From NCBI RefSeq assembly GCF_002901825.1, contig NZ_PPQD01000030.1, positions 188,341-252,340 of the forward strand: DNA of 64,000 nucleotides, written 5' to 3'. The notes beneath the pieces were generated by a model. That model ran no database searches, had not been told where the DNA came from, and saw only the letters and a list, made by a program, of their open reading frames with translations. A program made the translations under genes and the position numbers. How positions within the stretch are numbered: position 1 is the stretch's first letter; each line of letters starts with the position of its first letter. Shown in pieces: positions 8,539-17,998 of this stretch. The stretch is from Mammaliicoccus sciuri. GTDB lineage: Bacteria > Bacillota > Bacilli > Staphylococcales > Staphylococcaceae.

Positions 8539-9820
8539 TTTGTTTCACCAAACGACTTTCTACAACATGTTCGAAGTCTATTAATGAAGCCAATGTTTCT
8601 TGTACACTTTCTACTGTTATAGATTCTAAAATGTTTACAAGTTCAAATAGTTCTACACCTTCAAAATAGAATTTAGTATATTGATTTGCAATATATTCTG
8701 GAGAATTTAAGCTTGATACAATTTCGCCTAAAGTTTGTTTTCTCACTCTCTCTAACTCTTCTAAAACAAAACCATTTTCTATATATTTTTTAAGTTCTGC
8801 TTTAACCGATTCTTTAAATTCATTATGATAATCAGTTGTCACAGCTAGAATTAAATAACTATATGTCATTTCGTTAGCAAATTGATAACCAAACGTATCA
8901 TCAATCACTTCTTTTTCTAAATTTGATTGATAAAATTCAGTTTGTTCACCGAATATTAAATCTAAAGCAATCATCATTTCCATATCATTTTTTACGCGTA
9001 CTTTATCAGAAATAGTATTAGGCTTGAACTTATATGCCAACATTGATTTTTCTTGAACAATGTCCATTTTCGTTTCGACATACGGTGTATGGACAGATGT
9101 CGGTTCGTCTATTACTTTTCTCGTAATAGGTGGCATTTCGTGCATATTTCTTTTGTCTTCATGTTCGCGAACTAATTGTATAGTCTCTTCAGGATCGACG
9201 TCTCCAACAATGATTAACACCATATTTGCTGGATGGTAAAACGTTTCATATGATAAATATAAATCTTCAGCTGTAATATCATAAATACTTTCAACAGAAC
9301 CTGCTATATCCACTTGTACAGGATGATTATGATAGAGTGCACCTAAAGTTTGGAACATTAATTTATAATTAGGCTGTTCTTGGTACATCTTAATTTCTTC
9401 AGCGATTATACCTTTTTCTTTTTCTACTGTTTTCTCAGTAAAATACGGACTTTCAATCATTTTTAATAAACGAATAATATTATCGTGCACATTTCCAGTC
9501 GCACTAAATAAATAACTTGTTCTATCAAATGTCGTAAATGCATTAACTTGTGCATCATTTTCAGCAAAACTTGTAAAGACATCGCCATCTTCTTTTTCGA
9601 ACAATTTATGTTCTAAGAAATGTGCTACCCCGTCCGGAACAGTCACAAAATCATCTTTGCCATGTGGCTTAAATGTATGATCAAGAGAACCGAAATGTGT
9701 TGTGTATGTCACAAAAGTCTTTGAAAACCCTGCTTTTGGAATGACAACTACTTTTAAACCATTTTCTAAAGTATCTTCGAATACAGTTTCATCAATCTGT
9801 TTATAATATTGATTACGCAT
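8531..9820 (-). CDS. ymfH: M16 zinc peptidase YmfH (catalytic partner)
   Basis: The 429-residue peptidase has the inverted zinc motif HFLEH (HxxEH), with a downstream Glu in KEKGIIAEEI, so it should be active. M16 proteins work as two-domain clamshells or heterodimers. The adjoining ymfF product lacks the motif, suggesting an active/inactive pair. ATG at 9820 is favoured because AAGGTG lies about eight bases upstream; a GTG at 9829 is part of that SD. The start overlaps the end of ymfF. The biological substrate is unknown. Confidence 0.93.
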   Translation of the reverse strand: MRNQYYKQIDETVFEDTLENGLKVVVIPKAGFSKTFVTYTTHFGSLDHTFKPHGKDDFVTVPDGVAHFLEHKLFEKEDGDVFTSFAENDAQVNAFTTFDRTSYLFSATGNVHDNIIRLLKMIESPYFTEKTVEKEKGIIAEEIKMYQEQPNYKLMFQTLGALYHNHPVQVDIAGSVESIYDITAEDLYLSYETFYHPANMVLIIVGDVDPEETIQLVREHEDKRNMHEMPPITRKVIDEPTSVHTPYVETKMDIVQEKSMLAYKFKPNTISDKVRVKNDMEMMIALDLIFGEQTEFYQSNLEKEVIDDTFGYQFANEMTYSYLILAVTTDYHNEFKESVKAELKKYIENGFVLEELERVRKQTLGEIVSSLNSPEYIANQYTKFYFEGVELFELVNILESITVESVQETLASLIDFEHVVESRLVKQNG

Positions 9821-11087
9821 TGTTATCACCTTCAGTCAGTATATATATTGTATCTAATTGTCCAAGTTGTGCGGTCTTTTTAATATCTTCAATTGTGATA
9901 GATTCAATTTCTTTAATCCAATCATCATAGTTATAAACGGATTGATATCTCGCATGTGTATGCAATAAGTCAATCATTTGTCGTTGTTTATCAAACATTT
10001 CTCGTGCGTGTGAAATTAAGACTTTCTTCGCTAACGTCAGTCTCTCTGTTTCAATTTCACCTTGTTGAATATCTTTAAAAATATTTAAAATTGTTTCTTT
10101 AGCGACATGTACTTTATCTTTAGAGATGCCACCAACTATATATAAGAATCCATTTCTTGCATCGATTTGAGAATGTATTGAATAGGCTAAACTTTGTTTT
10201 TCACGTACTTCACTAAATAAAATTGAAGAAGCATCTCCACCTAGCAACATATTTAACACTAAGAACGAATAATATTCTTTAGAATGGAATGTTATTGGGA
10301 ACCTATATCCCATATTTAATTTTGCTTGATCAATCTTTGTATAATCTACTATTTCTTTTACTTCTTTAATATCTTTTAATAATGTCGTTTCGATTTCTAA
10401 TTGACTATTATGATCAAAATTAAAATATTCATGACACAATGATTTAACTTCATCTAATTCAACATTTCCAATAATATATGTAGATATCGCATTCTCGTGT
10501 AACAAATCATGGTATGTATTGACTAAAGATTCAGGTGTTACGTTATCAATGTCTTCTAGTCGACCAGATGCTAAATATTTATATGGCTCATCTTCAAACA
10601 TATGATTCATAAATTGAATAAATGCACGTTGAGATTTGTTGTCTTCAATTGCAGTTAATTTTTTATGTAATAAAGATTTTTCTTGCTTCGTGTATTTTTC
10701 GTTAAATTTACCATTTTCAATCAGTGGATTAAAAATCACTTCATGCAATAATTTAACGGCTTGTTCGAATAGTGGAAGCTCACTATTTAAATATTTTTCA
10801 TTTACGATTTCAATACCAATTGTCATGATATGATTATTAGCTTGTTTATTGACATAGCTAAATAAATGCGCACCATATAAGTCCGCAAGCAAATTATTCA
10901 TTTCTTTATCAGTTTGGTATTGTTTTGTAACACGTGTAATTAATTTACTTAAAATTGACCTAGATGTAATCGTCTCACTGTTTAAAGGTGCTACAAATTT
11001 AAAAACGATAGTCGTTGTTTTAAATTTTTCAGTTGGTATCACATAAACGTCATTTGAAGATAATTGTATATGTTCTGTTGTTATCAT
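9813..11087 (-). CDS. ymfF: M16 peptidase-like protein YmfF (no zinc motif)
   Basis: A 424-residue member of the M16 family. At the place where HxxEH should appear the sequence runs through ITRVTKQYQTDKEMNN, so the zinc ligands are missing and the protein is probably the non-catalytic partner of YmfH. The C-terminal half keeps the M16 Arg/Tyr region (REKQSLAYSI). ATG at 11087 (MITTEHIQ) follows a GAGAGGT sequence; a longer frame upstream has no ribosome-binding site and an implausible N-terminus. It is stop-start overlapped with ymfH. Confidence 0.9.
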   Translation of the reverse strand: MITTEHIQLSSNDVYVIPTEKFKTTTIVFKFVAPLNSETITSRSILSKLITRVTKQYQTDKEMNNLLADLYGAHLFSYVNKQANNHIMTIGIEIVNEKYLNSELPLFEQAVKLLHEVIFNPLIENGKFNEKYTKQEKSLLHKKLTAIEDNKSQRAFIQFMNHMFEDEPYKYLASGRLEDIDNVTPESLVNTYHDLLHENAISTYIIGNVELDEVKSLCHEYFNFDHNSQLEIETTLLKDIKEVKEIVDYTKIDQAKLNMGYRFPITFHSKEYYSFLVLNMLLGGDASSILFSEVREKQSLAYSIHSQIDARNGFLYIVGGISKDKVHVAKETILNIFKDIQQGEIETERLTLAKKVLISHAREMFDKQRQMIDLLHTHARYQSVYNYDDWIKEIESITIEDIKKTAQLGQLDTIYILTEGDNNA

Positions 11088-11117
11088 AATAGATACCTCT
11101 CTTATATGTATGTATAT

Positions 11118-11153
11118 AGAGAAACAAAGCAACAATTGTTACTTTGTTTCTCT
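11118..11153. terminator. Inverted repeat between GntR gene and ymfF
   Basis: Perfect arms AGAGAAACAAAG (11118-11129) and CTTTGTTTCTCT (11142-11153). No clear T tract follows on the minus strand, so it may be an operator or mRNA-processing hairpin and not a terminator. Confidence 0.45.
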
Positions 11154-11164
11154 CAATATATTTA

Positions 11165-11878
11165 TTATATCCTATTTCTTGTAATTCGAAACTTTACAAG
11201 ACTGCTTTTAAAATAATTTAGTGAATAAAGTACAGGTGTGCCATGTTCGTTATAATGAACTTGTGTTAATAACATCATTGCATCGTCTGGCTCAGAGTTC
11301 AATATTTCACTAATATACGGCTCATAACTAATGGATTCTATAGATGTATTAGCATGTGTAATTTTAAATTCTACTTTACTTTCAATTGCGGATAAAATAG
11401 ATGAATTGGATCTATAGTCACTGCATGCAAATAAATCAGTAGCAATTTTATCTAGACAATACACGACTGGTTCACCATTTGCTGTACGTACTCTTTCTAT
11501 TACCGAAATAGATGCATCTTTTTCTAAGTTTAATACTTCTATATCTTTTAAAGTTGCAACTTCTTCATCTAAACTAATAAATTCTGTTCCAGCAACTTCA
11601 CCATTTTTTTCAATCATTTTTGTAATACTTACTAATTCGTCTAATGGATAATAATATGGTTGTGTAGGTTTCACCACTGTTACGTCGCCTGTTTTTTGAG
11701 ATAAAATTTGTTCCGTGACAAGTTCATGTATGGCTTTTTCGATTTCATCATAATTTATATTTAACAACTTTTTAATTTCAAACTCATTCGGAATAGCATC
11801 TCCCGGTTTAAGTTCAGCTGTTTGAATTTTTTCTAATATCCAATTTTTAACGAAATTTGTACTTGCATTTGTAGACAT
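11165..11878 (-). CDS. GntR-family regulator (HutC/UTRA subfamily)
   Basis: The 237-residue regulator has an N-terminal winged helix (FVKNWILEKIQTAELKPGDAIPNE, then DEIEKAIHELVTEQILSQKTG) and a C-terminal UTRA-like ligand-binding domain containing SVIERVRTANGEPVVY and VLYSLNYF. It sits between ftsK and ymfF, as ymfC does in Bacillus, so it may control the ymf operon. The 24-bp inverted repeat just downstream, in the ymfF leader, is a plausible target. The effector is unknown. ATG at 11878, with GGGGGAT upstream. Confidence 0.88.
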   Translation of the reverse strand: MSTNASTNFVKNWILEKIQTAELKPGDAIPNEFEIKKLLNINYDEIEKAIHELVTEQILSQKTGDVTVVKPTQPYYYPLDELVSITKMIEKNGEVAGTEFISLDEEVATLKDIEVLNLEKDASISVIERVRTANGEPVVYCLDKIATDLFACSDYRSNSSILSAIESKVEFKITHANTSIESISYEPYISEILNSEPDDAMMLLTQVHYNEHGTPVLYSLNYFKSSLVKFRITRNRI

Positions 11879-11887
11879 AATATCCCC

Positions 11888-14179
11888 CTATTCGTCTTGA
11901 TAAATATCAACCAATACTTGTCTAGGTTTACTACCTGATTGAGGACCAATAACACCATTACTTTCCAAATCATCCATTAACCTAGATGCCCTATTATAAC
12001 CTATTCTAAATCTTCTTTGTAATAAACTCGCACTTGCTTTTTGTTCTTCTACAACAAATAAATATGCTTCTTTGTATAAAGCATCTTCACTTTCCATTTC
12101 ATTTGCTTCTGTCGGTTCGTCAGGTTCCATCTCTTTAACATAGTTCGCTGTTTGTTCTCCAACAACATGTTGAACAACTGATTCAACTTCACCATCAGAA
12201 AGAAATGCACCTTGTATTCTTGTTGGTTTTGAAGAGTCTCTAGATAAGAATAGCATATCACCTCTACCTAGTAATTTTTCAGCACCACCACTATCTAAAA
12301 TTGTTCTAGAATCAGTTGCAGAGCTTACTGCAAACGCAATTCTAGAAGGTATATTAGCTTTAATACTACCTGTTATAACATCAACGGATGGTCTTTGTGT
12401 CGCAATAATTAAGTGTATACCTGCTGCACGTGCAAGTTGTGCGATTCTCATAATGGATGATTCAACATCTTTACCAGCAACCATCATTAAGTCAGCAAGT
12501 TCATCAACAATGACGACAATATAAGGTAATTGCGCTTGTTTTTCTTCCATTTCTTGATTTGTACGTTCAATAAATTGATTATATCCTTCAATATTTCTTG
12601 CACCAACGTGTTGGAACAAGTCATATCTTTTTTCCATTTCGGATACAATTTTTTGTAATGCTTGATTTGCCTTTTGAGGATTTGTAACAACAGGTGTTAA
12701 CAAATGTGGTATCCCGTTATACACATTTAATTCAACCATCTTAGGGTCAATAAGCATTAATTTTACTTCATGTGGTTTAGCATTCATTAATATACTTGTG
12801 ATAATACCATTAATACAAACAGATTTACCACTCCCTGTAGCACCTGCTACGAGTAAGTGAGGTAATTTGTTTAATTCTGCTGTAATTGGTTCACCTGAAA
12901 TATCTCTTCCTAATGCAACTTCAAGTTTATTTGATGTTGGTTTTGCCTCATTCAGTACTTCTTTCAGCGTTACCATTGAAATATGTTCATTAGGCACTTC
13001 AATTCCAACTGCCGACTTACCTGGAATAGGCGCTTCAATTCTAATATCTTTTGCTGCTAAATTCAGTGCAATATCATTACTTAAATTAACGATTTTGTTT
13101 ACTTTCACACCTTGAGCTGGCTGTACTTCGTATTGAGTAACAGCTGGTCCAATCCTAATTTGAGTCACTTTCGCATCGACATTAAAGTTTCTTAATGTAG
13201 CTTCAAGTAGTTTTCCTTTTTCTTGAACTGTCTTTTTAGACACTGATTGAGATTTAGGTGGATCATTTAAAATTGTAATCGGTGGTAATTTATAATTTAA
13301 ATTCTCAGTCTCATCTATAGTTGATTCATTCATTTCAGATTCATGATTATCATGATCTTGTTGAACGGGTTGTTTAGGTTGTTGTGTTCTTTTGGATGCT
13401 AACTTTTCTTGCGATTCAAAGATTGGAATTTCTTCATTAGTTTGTTGTTTGTCAATTTTAGAAATTTCTTGAACTGGTTCAACTTCTTCTAAATGTGAAA
13501 CGTCTTTAGGCTGCTCTTTTTGACGCTTTTCTTTTTCTAGTTGTTTAGCTTTCGCTTTTTCTTCTCTTTTTTGTTCAAGATTTGTCATTTTTGATTTAGT
13601 TTTACTTTGCGCCATATCAAATGCTGATTTAGTAATATCACGATGTCTTTTCTTCATGATTAAAATAACACTAGATAGTAAAACGAGTATCGTTAATAAA
13701 CTATATCCAAAGACGGAAATAAGCTTGCTTATGACATTAAATGCATAATAACCAATATAACCACCACCGTTAAAGTAAAATGCATTTCGTTCTAAACTTG
13801 AATATGTTTCACTCAAGGTTGTCTTAAACGTATTAAACGATGGATCTTTGAAATATAATACTAACTGCATAATGAATAGCAATGCTACTTGAAAGACGAG
13901 CAATCCGTTTACTCTTCTTGTGAATTTTAATTTGCCGTTCACTGTTATTAATAGTGAAATAATCGCTATCAGTATATAGGTGAAATATTTTGAGAATCCA
14001 AATAAGAAATGAAAGAAGCTATCAATCATTAAACCTATAAATCCTAATTGAAAAATACCTAACACGAGTAAAAACAACACAATCATCTGTATGACATATT
14101 TTAATGTATTATCTTTTTGCTTTTTCTTGCCACGTGTTGTTTTTCTTTTACGTGTTGCTGGCTTCTTCTTTTGTACCAT
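11888..14179 (-). CDS. ftsK: DNA translocase FtsK/SpoIIIE
   Basis: A 763-residue septal DNA pump that clears chromosomes from the closing septum. After a basic N-terminus come about four membrane helices (residues 29-52, 64-82, 91-110 and 139-175), then a charged linker (about 180-290). The RecA-like motor carries Walker A GATGSGKS (446-453), with Walker B in [10 protein letters not shown]. The C-terminal gamma winged helix ([24 protein letters not shown]) would read KOPS/SRS polarity sequences. ATG at 14179 with AAGGAGG upstream. Staphylococci carry two such proteins; this locus corresponds to the SpoIIIE-type one next to rnjB. Confidence 0.96.
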   Translation of the reverse strand: MVQKKKPATRKRKTTRGKKKQKDNTLKYVIQMIVLFLLVLGIFQLGFIGLMIDSFFHFLFGFSKYFTYILIAIISLLITVNGKLKFTRRVNGLLVFQVALLFIMQLVLYFKDPSFNTFKTTLSETYSSLERNAFYFNGGGYIGYYAFNVISKLISVFGYSLLTILVLLSSVILIMKKRHRDITKSAFDMAQSKTKSKMTNLEQKREEKAKAKQLEKEKRQKEQPKDVSHLEEVEPVQEISKIDKQQTNEEIPIFESQEKLASKRTQQPKQPVQQDHDNHESEMNESTIDETENLNYKLPPITILNDPPKSQSVSKKTVQEKGKLLEATLRNFNVDAKVTQIRIGPAVTQYEVQPAQGVKVNKIVNLSNDIALNLAAKDIRIEAPIPGKSAVGIEVPNEHISMVTLKEVLNEAKPTSNKLEVALGRDISGEPITAELNKLPHLLVAGATGSGKSVCINGIITSILMNAKPHEVKLMLIDPKMVELNVYNGIPHLLTPVVTNPQKANQALQKIVSEMEKRYDLFQHVGARNIEGYNQFIERTNQEMEEKQAQLPYIVVIVDELADLMMVAGKDVESSIMRIAQLARAAGIHLIIATQRPSVDVITGSIKANIPSRIAFAVSSATDSRTILDSGGAEKLLGRGDMLFLSRDSSKPTRIQGAFLSDGEVESVVQHVVGEQTANYVKEMEPDEPTEANEMESEDALYKEAYLFVVEEQKASASLLQRRFRIGYNRASRLMDDLESNGVIGPQSGSKPRQVLVDIYQDE

Positions 14180-14207
14180 TTTTGAAATAGCCTCCTTATC
14201 TATAATG

Positions 14208-14245
14208 CAAAAAGAGGCTGGGACATAAATAGATGTCTCAGCCTC
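14208..14245 (-). terminator. rnjB terminator
   Basis: The arms GAGGCTGGGACAT and ATGTCTCAGCCTC, separated by six bases, are followed by TTTTT on the minus strand. The GGCTGGGACAT-type stem resembles the infB terminator at 32083, a common staphylococcal form. Confidence 0.85.
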
Positions 14246-14265
14246 ATATAGTATGTAGGCAGTTA

Positions 14266-14302
14266 ATGAACAAATAGCGTGTATGACACATTATTTGTTC
14301 AT
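14266..14302. repeat. Second hairpin in the rnjB 3' region
   Basis: Perfect 11-base arms ATGAACAAATA (14266-14276) and TATTTGTTCAT (14292-14302) between the rnjB stop and its terminator. There is no T tract, so it is probably an RNA-stability or processing structure. Confidence 0.5.
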
Positions 14303-14388
14303 CTTTGCCGAGATGGAAAAACCCATTGTATTGATATAGAATTTAATCTCATCTCTTGACTGTTAAAAATCATCCATAAAACAATTCA

Positions 14389-16062
14389 TTAGATTTCTGA
14401 AATAATTGGAATAATCATCGGGCGACGTTTCGTTTGTTCATATAGATACTTACCGAGTTTATCACGCATATTTTGTTTCATTTCAGACCATTCAATTTTC
14501 TTTTGAAGTAAACCTTCTTCAACAATTTCACGGACTTTTTCTGAAGCGTCGTTTAATAACTCTTCACTTTCTCTAACATAAACGAATCCACGTGATTGAA
14601 TTTCAGGTCCACCAACGATTTTTCTATTTTTAGGATCTAAAGTTACAACAGCTATAAATATACCATCTTCAGCTAATAAGTGTCTGTCTCTCAAAACAAT
14701 ATTACCTACGTCTCCAACACCGATACCGTCAATTAATACGTTACCAGCTGTAACTTTTTCATTAGCAATCATTTTTTCGCCATCAAAATTAACAACGTCA
14801 CCTTTTTCTAGTAAGAAAATTTTCTCAGGGTCTACGCCTGTTTCAGCTGCTAATTTCGCATGTGCGATTTGCATTTTAAATTCACCTTGTACTGGAATAA
14901 AGTATTCAGGTTTCATTAAATTAAGCATCATTTTAAGTTCTTCCATACAACCATGACTAGATGCATGTGTTTTTTTGTTATTAGGCATAATGTGTGCGCC
15001 AGCTTTAACTAATTCATTTAAAGTCTGACCAATAATCACTTCCATATTAGCAGAAGCTGTTGTAGAAATATAAACATTATCGCCTTCTAAAATATTTAAA
15101 ATAGGATGTCTTTGTTGAGCCATTTGACCTAATGCTTCAATTGGTTCACCTTGCATACCTGTAGCAATAATAATTAATTCATTTTTAGGATATTTACTAA
15201 TGTCATGCACGGGTACTAAAAGATTTTCTGGAATATTAAAGTAACCTAATTTACGTGCAACATTGAAAGAACTTTCTAAAGAACGTCCTAAGAATGAAAC
15301 TTTACGGTTTAATTTACTAGCCGCATTCAGCACTTGTTGAATACGAATAAAGTTAGATGCATAACACGAAACGATAATGCGTCCATTTGCTTTTGCAAAT
15401 TCATCGACCATGTGACTTTCGATTACATTTTCTGGAACGTTGTAACCAGGTTTTTCTGCTTCTGTTGAATCACTAATCAAAGCAAATACACCATTTTGAC
15501 CAATTTCAGTCATCTTAGCGATATCTGGTGCATAGGCACCTTGTAAACTTTGGTCGAATTTAAATTCTCCAGTATAAACGATTGAACCATATGATGTATG
15601 GATACATACACCTAAACTATCTGGTATTGAATGCGTTGTATTAAAAAATGTCACGTTAACGTTTTTAAATCTCATGACTGAATCTTTATTTACTGTATAA
15701 TAACGTACTTTTTTATTGATTTTTCTTGCTTTCATGTGATCTTTAACTAATGCAATCGTCAATCTTGATCCGTATACTGGTGCATCAAGTTTTTCGAGTA
15801 TATAACTTACAGCACCGATAGAATCTTCATGTCCGTGTGATAAAAAGATACCTTTAAGTTTATCTTTATTCTCAATAACATATTGTATGTCTGGTATAAC
15901 AACGTCTACACCTAACATTTCGTCTTCTGGAAACATTAAACCAGCGTCTAACATGAACATTTCTTCGTCCACTTCAACGATATACATGTTTTTTGCAATT
16001 TCTCCTACACCACCGAGTGGTATGATACGAATTTTATCATTTTTCTTTTTTATTAAACTCAA
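14389..16062 (-). CDS. rnjB: Ribonuclease J2
   Basis: A 557-residue beta-lactamase-fold/beta-CASP ribonuclease that acts with RNase J1 in RNA processing and decay. The metal motif usually written HxHxDH reads SHGHEDSIG, so the final His is replaced by Ser. That kind of motif erosion is typical of the weakly active J2 subunit and separates it from J1. Later motifs ([38 protein letters not shown]) are intact. The start is TTG at 16062, seven bases after AGGAGG, giving MSLIKKKND as in S. aureus. It is followed by an unusually structured 3' region. Confidence 0.95.
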   Translation of the reverse strand: MSLIKKKNDKIRIIPLGGVGEIAKNMYIVEVDEEMFMLDAGLMFPEDEMLGVDVVIPDIQYVIENKDKLKGIFLSHGHEDSIGAVSYILEKLDAPVYGSRLTIALVKDHMKARKINKKVRYYTVNKDSVMRFKNVNVTFFNTTHSIPDSLGVCIHTSYGSIVYTGEFKFDQSLQGAYAPDIAKMTEIGQNGVFALISDSTEAEKPGYNVPENVIESHMVDEFAKANGRIIVSCYASNFIRIQQVLNAASKLNRKVSFLGRSLESSFNVARKLGYFNIPENLLVPVHDISKYPKNELIIIATGMQGEPIEALGQMAQQRHPILNILEGDNVYISTTASANMEVIIGQTLNELVKAGAHIMPNNKKTHASSHGCMEELKMMLNLMKPEYFIPVQGEFKMQIAHAKLAAETGVDPEKIFLLEKGDVVNFDGEKMIANEKVTAGNVLIDGIGVGDVGNIVLRDRHLLAEDGIFIAVVTLDPKNRKIVGGPEIQSRGFVYVRESEELLNDASEKVREIVEEGLLQKKIEWSEMKQNMRDKLGKYLYEQTKRRPMIIPIISEI

Positions 16063-16205
16063 AATTGTTCCTCCTAAATGTAGTCCCGTCCATAATATAT
16101 TTATTTAATCATACCATTTATATAATCGATTATACAAGCACATACAACAGTCTTATACATATTTTAAATTAAGGAAGACAATAATTTTTATATCAGGTCA
16201 TAACT

Positions 16206-17426
16206 TTATGATTTCTCTGTCAAAATAAACTCAGAATAAGGTGCATCCAATAATCTTTTCGTAGCTAATTTAATATCATTTAACTGGATTTGATTGATTT
16301 CGTGCTCGAACTGCTCATTCGTAACTAATTCATTATAAAACATGATTGAACGTGCATTTCTCGTCATTTTATTTTGGTTAGATTCAGATGCCATTAAAAA
16401 GCTTGTGATTATATGACTTTTAGCATCATCTAGTTCATTCTGTGTGATACCGTCATTTAATAATGACTCGAGCACTTCAGTAATAAGTTTACTTGATGCA
16501 TCAACATTTTCTTTATCAGTTGCTACATAAATTGTCAGTAAACCATCATTGTGAAAACTTTGGAAATCTGAGTAAACATTATAACATAATCCATGTTCTT
16601 CTCTTAGAACTTGGAACAATTTAGAGCTCATTGTTTCGCCTAAAATCGTGTTCAATATATTCGTTGCATAATAGTGTTCATCATTATAACTTGGTGCATC
16701 ATAACTTCTCATAAAATGCGTTTGCTCTAGCTCGTTTTTATAATAAGTTTCTTTCTTCTCAATAAAATTCATGCTTTGTTCTTGTTGATTAAGCGGTATT
16801 TCTACCCCATCAGATAATTGCTTAAGCAATGTTTCTTTCATAGATTCACTATAGGCACCCGCAACTGAAACAATTAAGCGATTACTTTGATAATACTTTT
16901 TATGGAAATCAACTAATGTATCTCTATCAATTTGATTGACACTATCAGGCGTACCAAGGATCATTCGTCCTAATGGTTGGTCTTTATAAATTTCATGTTC
17001 TAATTTATCCATTAACCATTCTTCTGGTGTATCTTCAATCATTTTAATTTCTTCTAAAATGACTTTTTTCTCACGAACAATTTCTTCTTCAAGAAATAGT
17101 GGATTTTTAACCATATCTATAAGTAAATCAATTGCTTTATGTTCAAATCTTTTTAATGTTTTACAGAAATAACAAGTGTACATTTTTGTCGTATATGCAT
17201 TGTTATAGCCACCAATTTTATCAAATTCATTTGATAATTGCTGTCTTGTATAGTGTTCACTACCTTTAAATAACATATGTTCCATAAAATGAGCAATACC
17301 TTCAGGATAATCACCTTCATCACCCGTACCAGTATTGACATAAACACCTACACTAATTGTTTCACTGTTTGGAATTTCTTCAAAAATCACAGTCGTTCCA
17401 TTATTCAGTCGTTGTAAATCAGCCAT
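16206..17426 (-). CDS. mlpA: M16 zinc peptidase (MlpA/YmxG type)
   Basis: The 406-residue peptidase has an intact inverted zinc motif HFMEH, a downstream Glu (KKVILEEIKMIED) and the M16 C-terminal region (REEHGLCYNVYSDF), so it should be active. Its place right after pnp matches mlpA (ymxG) in Bacillus; from memory, S. aureus lacks a gene here. ATG at 17426 has GAGGTG eight bases upstream. The 5' leader carries a potential terminator hairpin and a structured RNA element, suggesting conditional expression. Bacillus MlpA has been linked to regulation of exoproteases. Confidence 0.9.
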   Translation of the reverse strand: MADLQRLNNGTTVIFEEIPNSETISVGVYVNTGTGDEGDYPEGIAHFMEHMLFKGSEHYTRQQLSNEFDKIGGYNNAYTTKMYTCYFCKTLKRFEHKAIDLLIDMVKNPLFLEEEIVREKKVILEEIKMIEDTPEEWLMDKLEHEIYKDQPLGRMILGTPDSVNQIDRDTLVDFHKKYYQSNRLIVSVAGAYSESMKETLLKQLSDGVEIPLNQQEQSMNFIEKKETYYKNELEQTHFMRSYDAPSYNDEHYYATNILNTILGETMSSKLFQVLREEHGLCYNVYSDFQSFHNDGLLTIYVATDKENVDASSKLITEVLESLLNDGITQNELDDAKSHIITSFLMASESNQNKMTRNARSIMFYNELVTNEQFEHEINQIQLNDIKLATKRLLDAPYSEFILTEKS

Positions 17427-17449
17427 ATTTATTCACCTCAAAATAAATA

Positions 17450-17467
17450 GGGACACGTCAATGTCCC
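17450..17467 (-). terminator. Possible attenuator hairpin in the mlpA leader
   Basis: The arms GGGACA and TGTCCC around a six-base loop are followed on the minus strand by TATTTATTTTG, immediately upstream of the mlpA SD. It could terminate transcription or shield the SD region. Confidence 0.5.
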
Positions 17468-17493
17468 TCTATTAGTAGACATACATACTTTCA

Positions 17494-17567
17494 TAACCTC
17501 TCTTGCCTATGGTACAGTCTCAGCCTGTAGTCTTCGACTTGTACGATTCCCTCAGGCATATCGGTTA
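17494..17567 (-). ncRNA. Candidate cis-acting structured RNA upstream of mlpA
   Basis: The 74-nt minus-strand segment is closed by TAACC/GGTTA. Inside, TGCCT (17554-17558) can pair with AGGCA (17504-17508). The overlapping GCCTG (17553-17557) can instead pair with CAGGC (17523-17527). GTAC-A-AGTC pairs with GACT-GTAC in the first fold, while AGTC-GAA-GACT forms a small hairpin in the second. Two exclusive folds followed by a terminator-like hairpin are the layout of a riboswitch or attenuator. I do not recognise a known class. Based on pairing by eye only. Confidence 0.4.
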
Positions 17568-17650
17568 TAAAAATGTTTTATATGAAGCAATCATTAAATT
17601 AAAACCTTTCGTGTTATAAGTATTGAGAAGTATTATGTACATGTACGATC

Positions 17651-17850
17651 GCAGTATTTGCACTTTTAGTCAGAACTGCTAATAACGGTATCAGTATTTG
17701 CACCTTTAGCCAGAACTGCTAATAACGGTATCAGTATTTGCACTTTCAGCCAGAACTGCTATTAACGGTATCAGTATTTGCACCTTTAGCCAGAACTGCT
17801 ATTAATGGTATCAGTATCTGCACCTTTAGCCAGAACTGCTAATAATGGCA
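17651..17850. repeat. Five-copy 40-bp tandem repeat
   Basis: Five units of exactly 40 bp, at 17651, 17691, 17731, 17771 and 17811, differ at a few positions each. Common core: CAGTATTTGCACCTTTAG followed by CCAGAACTGCTA. Because 40 is not a multiple of 3 and each unit contains stops, it is non-coding. In minus-strand RNA each unit could form a TAGC/GCTA hairpin. It looks like a variable-number minisatellite. Confidence 0.9.
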
Positions 17851-17906
17851 CTCCTATTCATACATCAACTGACAAGTATCATTTAACTTCTTATTCTACT
17901 TACTCA

Positions 17907-17943
17907 TAAAAAATGCCAACAAAATCTATGACTTTGTTGACAC
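17907..17943 (-). terminator. pnp terminator
   Basis: On the minus strand the arms GTCAACAAAGTC and GATTTTGTTGGC enclose a three-base loop and are followed by ATTTTTTA, shortly after the pnp stop. Confidence 0.8.
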
Positions 17944-17998
17944 TATAAATTTCAGATTTTAATGATTGTCAATGTCCCTATCTGAATCATTTCATTTA

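Larger units (their letters stand above)
17427..17998. other. Gene-free region between mlpA and pnp
   Basis: About 570 bases without a credible gene; both strands are broken by stops. From the mlpA side it holds a small hairpin (17450-17467), a structured RNA candidate (17494-17567), an AT-rich stretch that may contain a weak promoter, five tandem 40-bp units (17651-17850) and the pnp terminator (17907-17943). The 12-mer GTCAATGTCCCT occurs near both ends (17457-17468 and 17968-17979). Confidence 0.8.

Noticed and set aside
17494-17567. TPP riboswitch, prompted by GGCTGAGA
   Set aside because: The second conserved half (ACCC, GAACCTGATC-type segment) is missing and the helices do not fit.
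17651-17850. CRISPR array
   Set aside because: The 40-bp units are contiguous with no unique spacers, the copies vary, and no cas gene is present.
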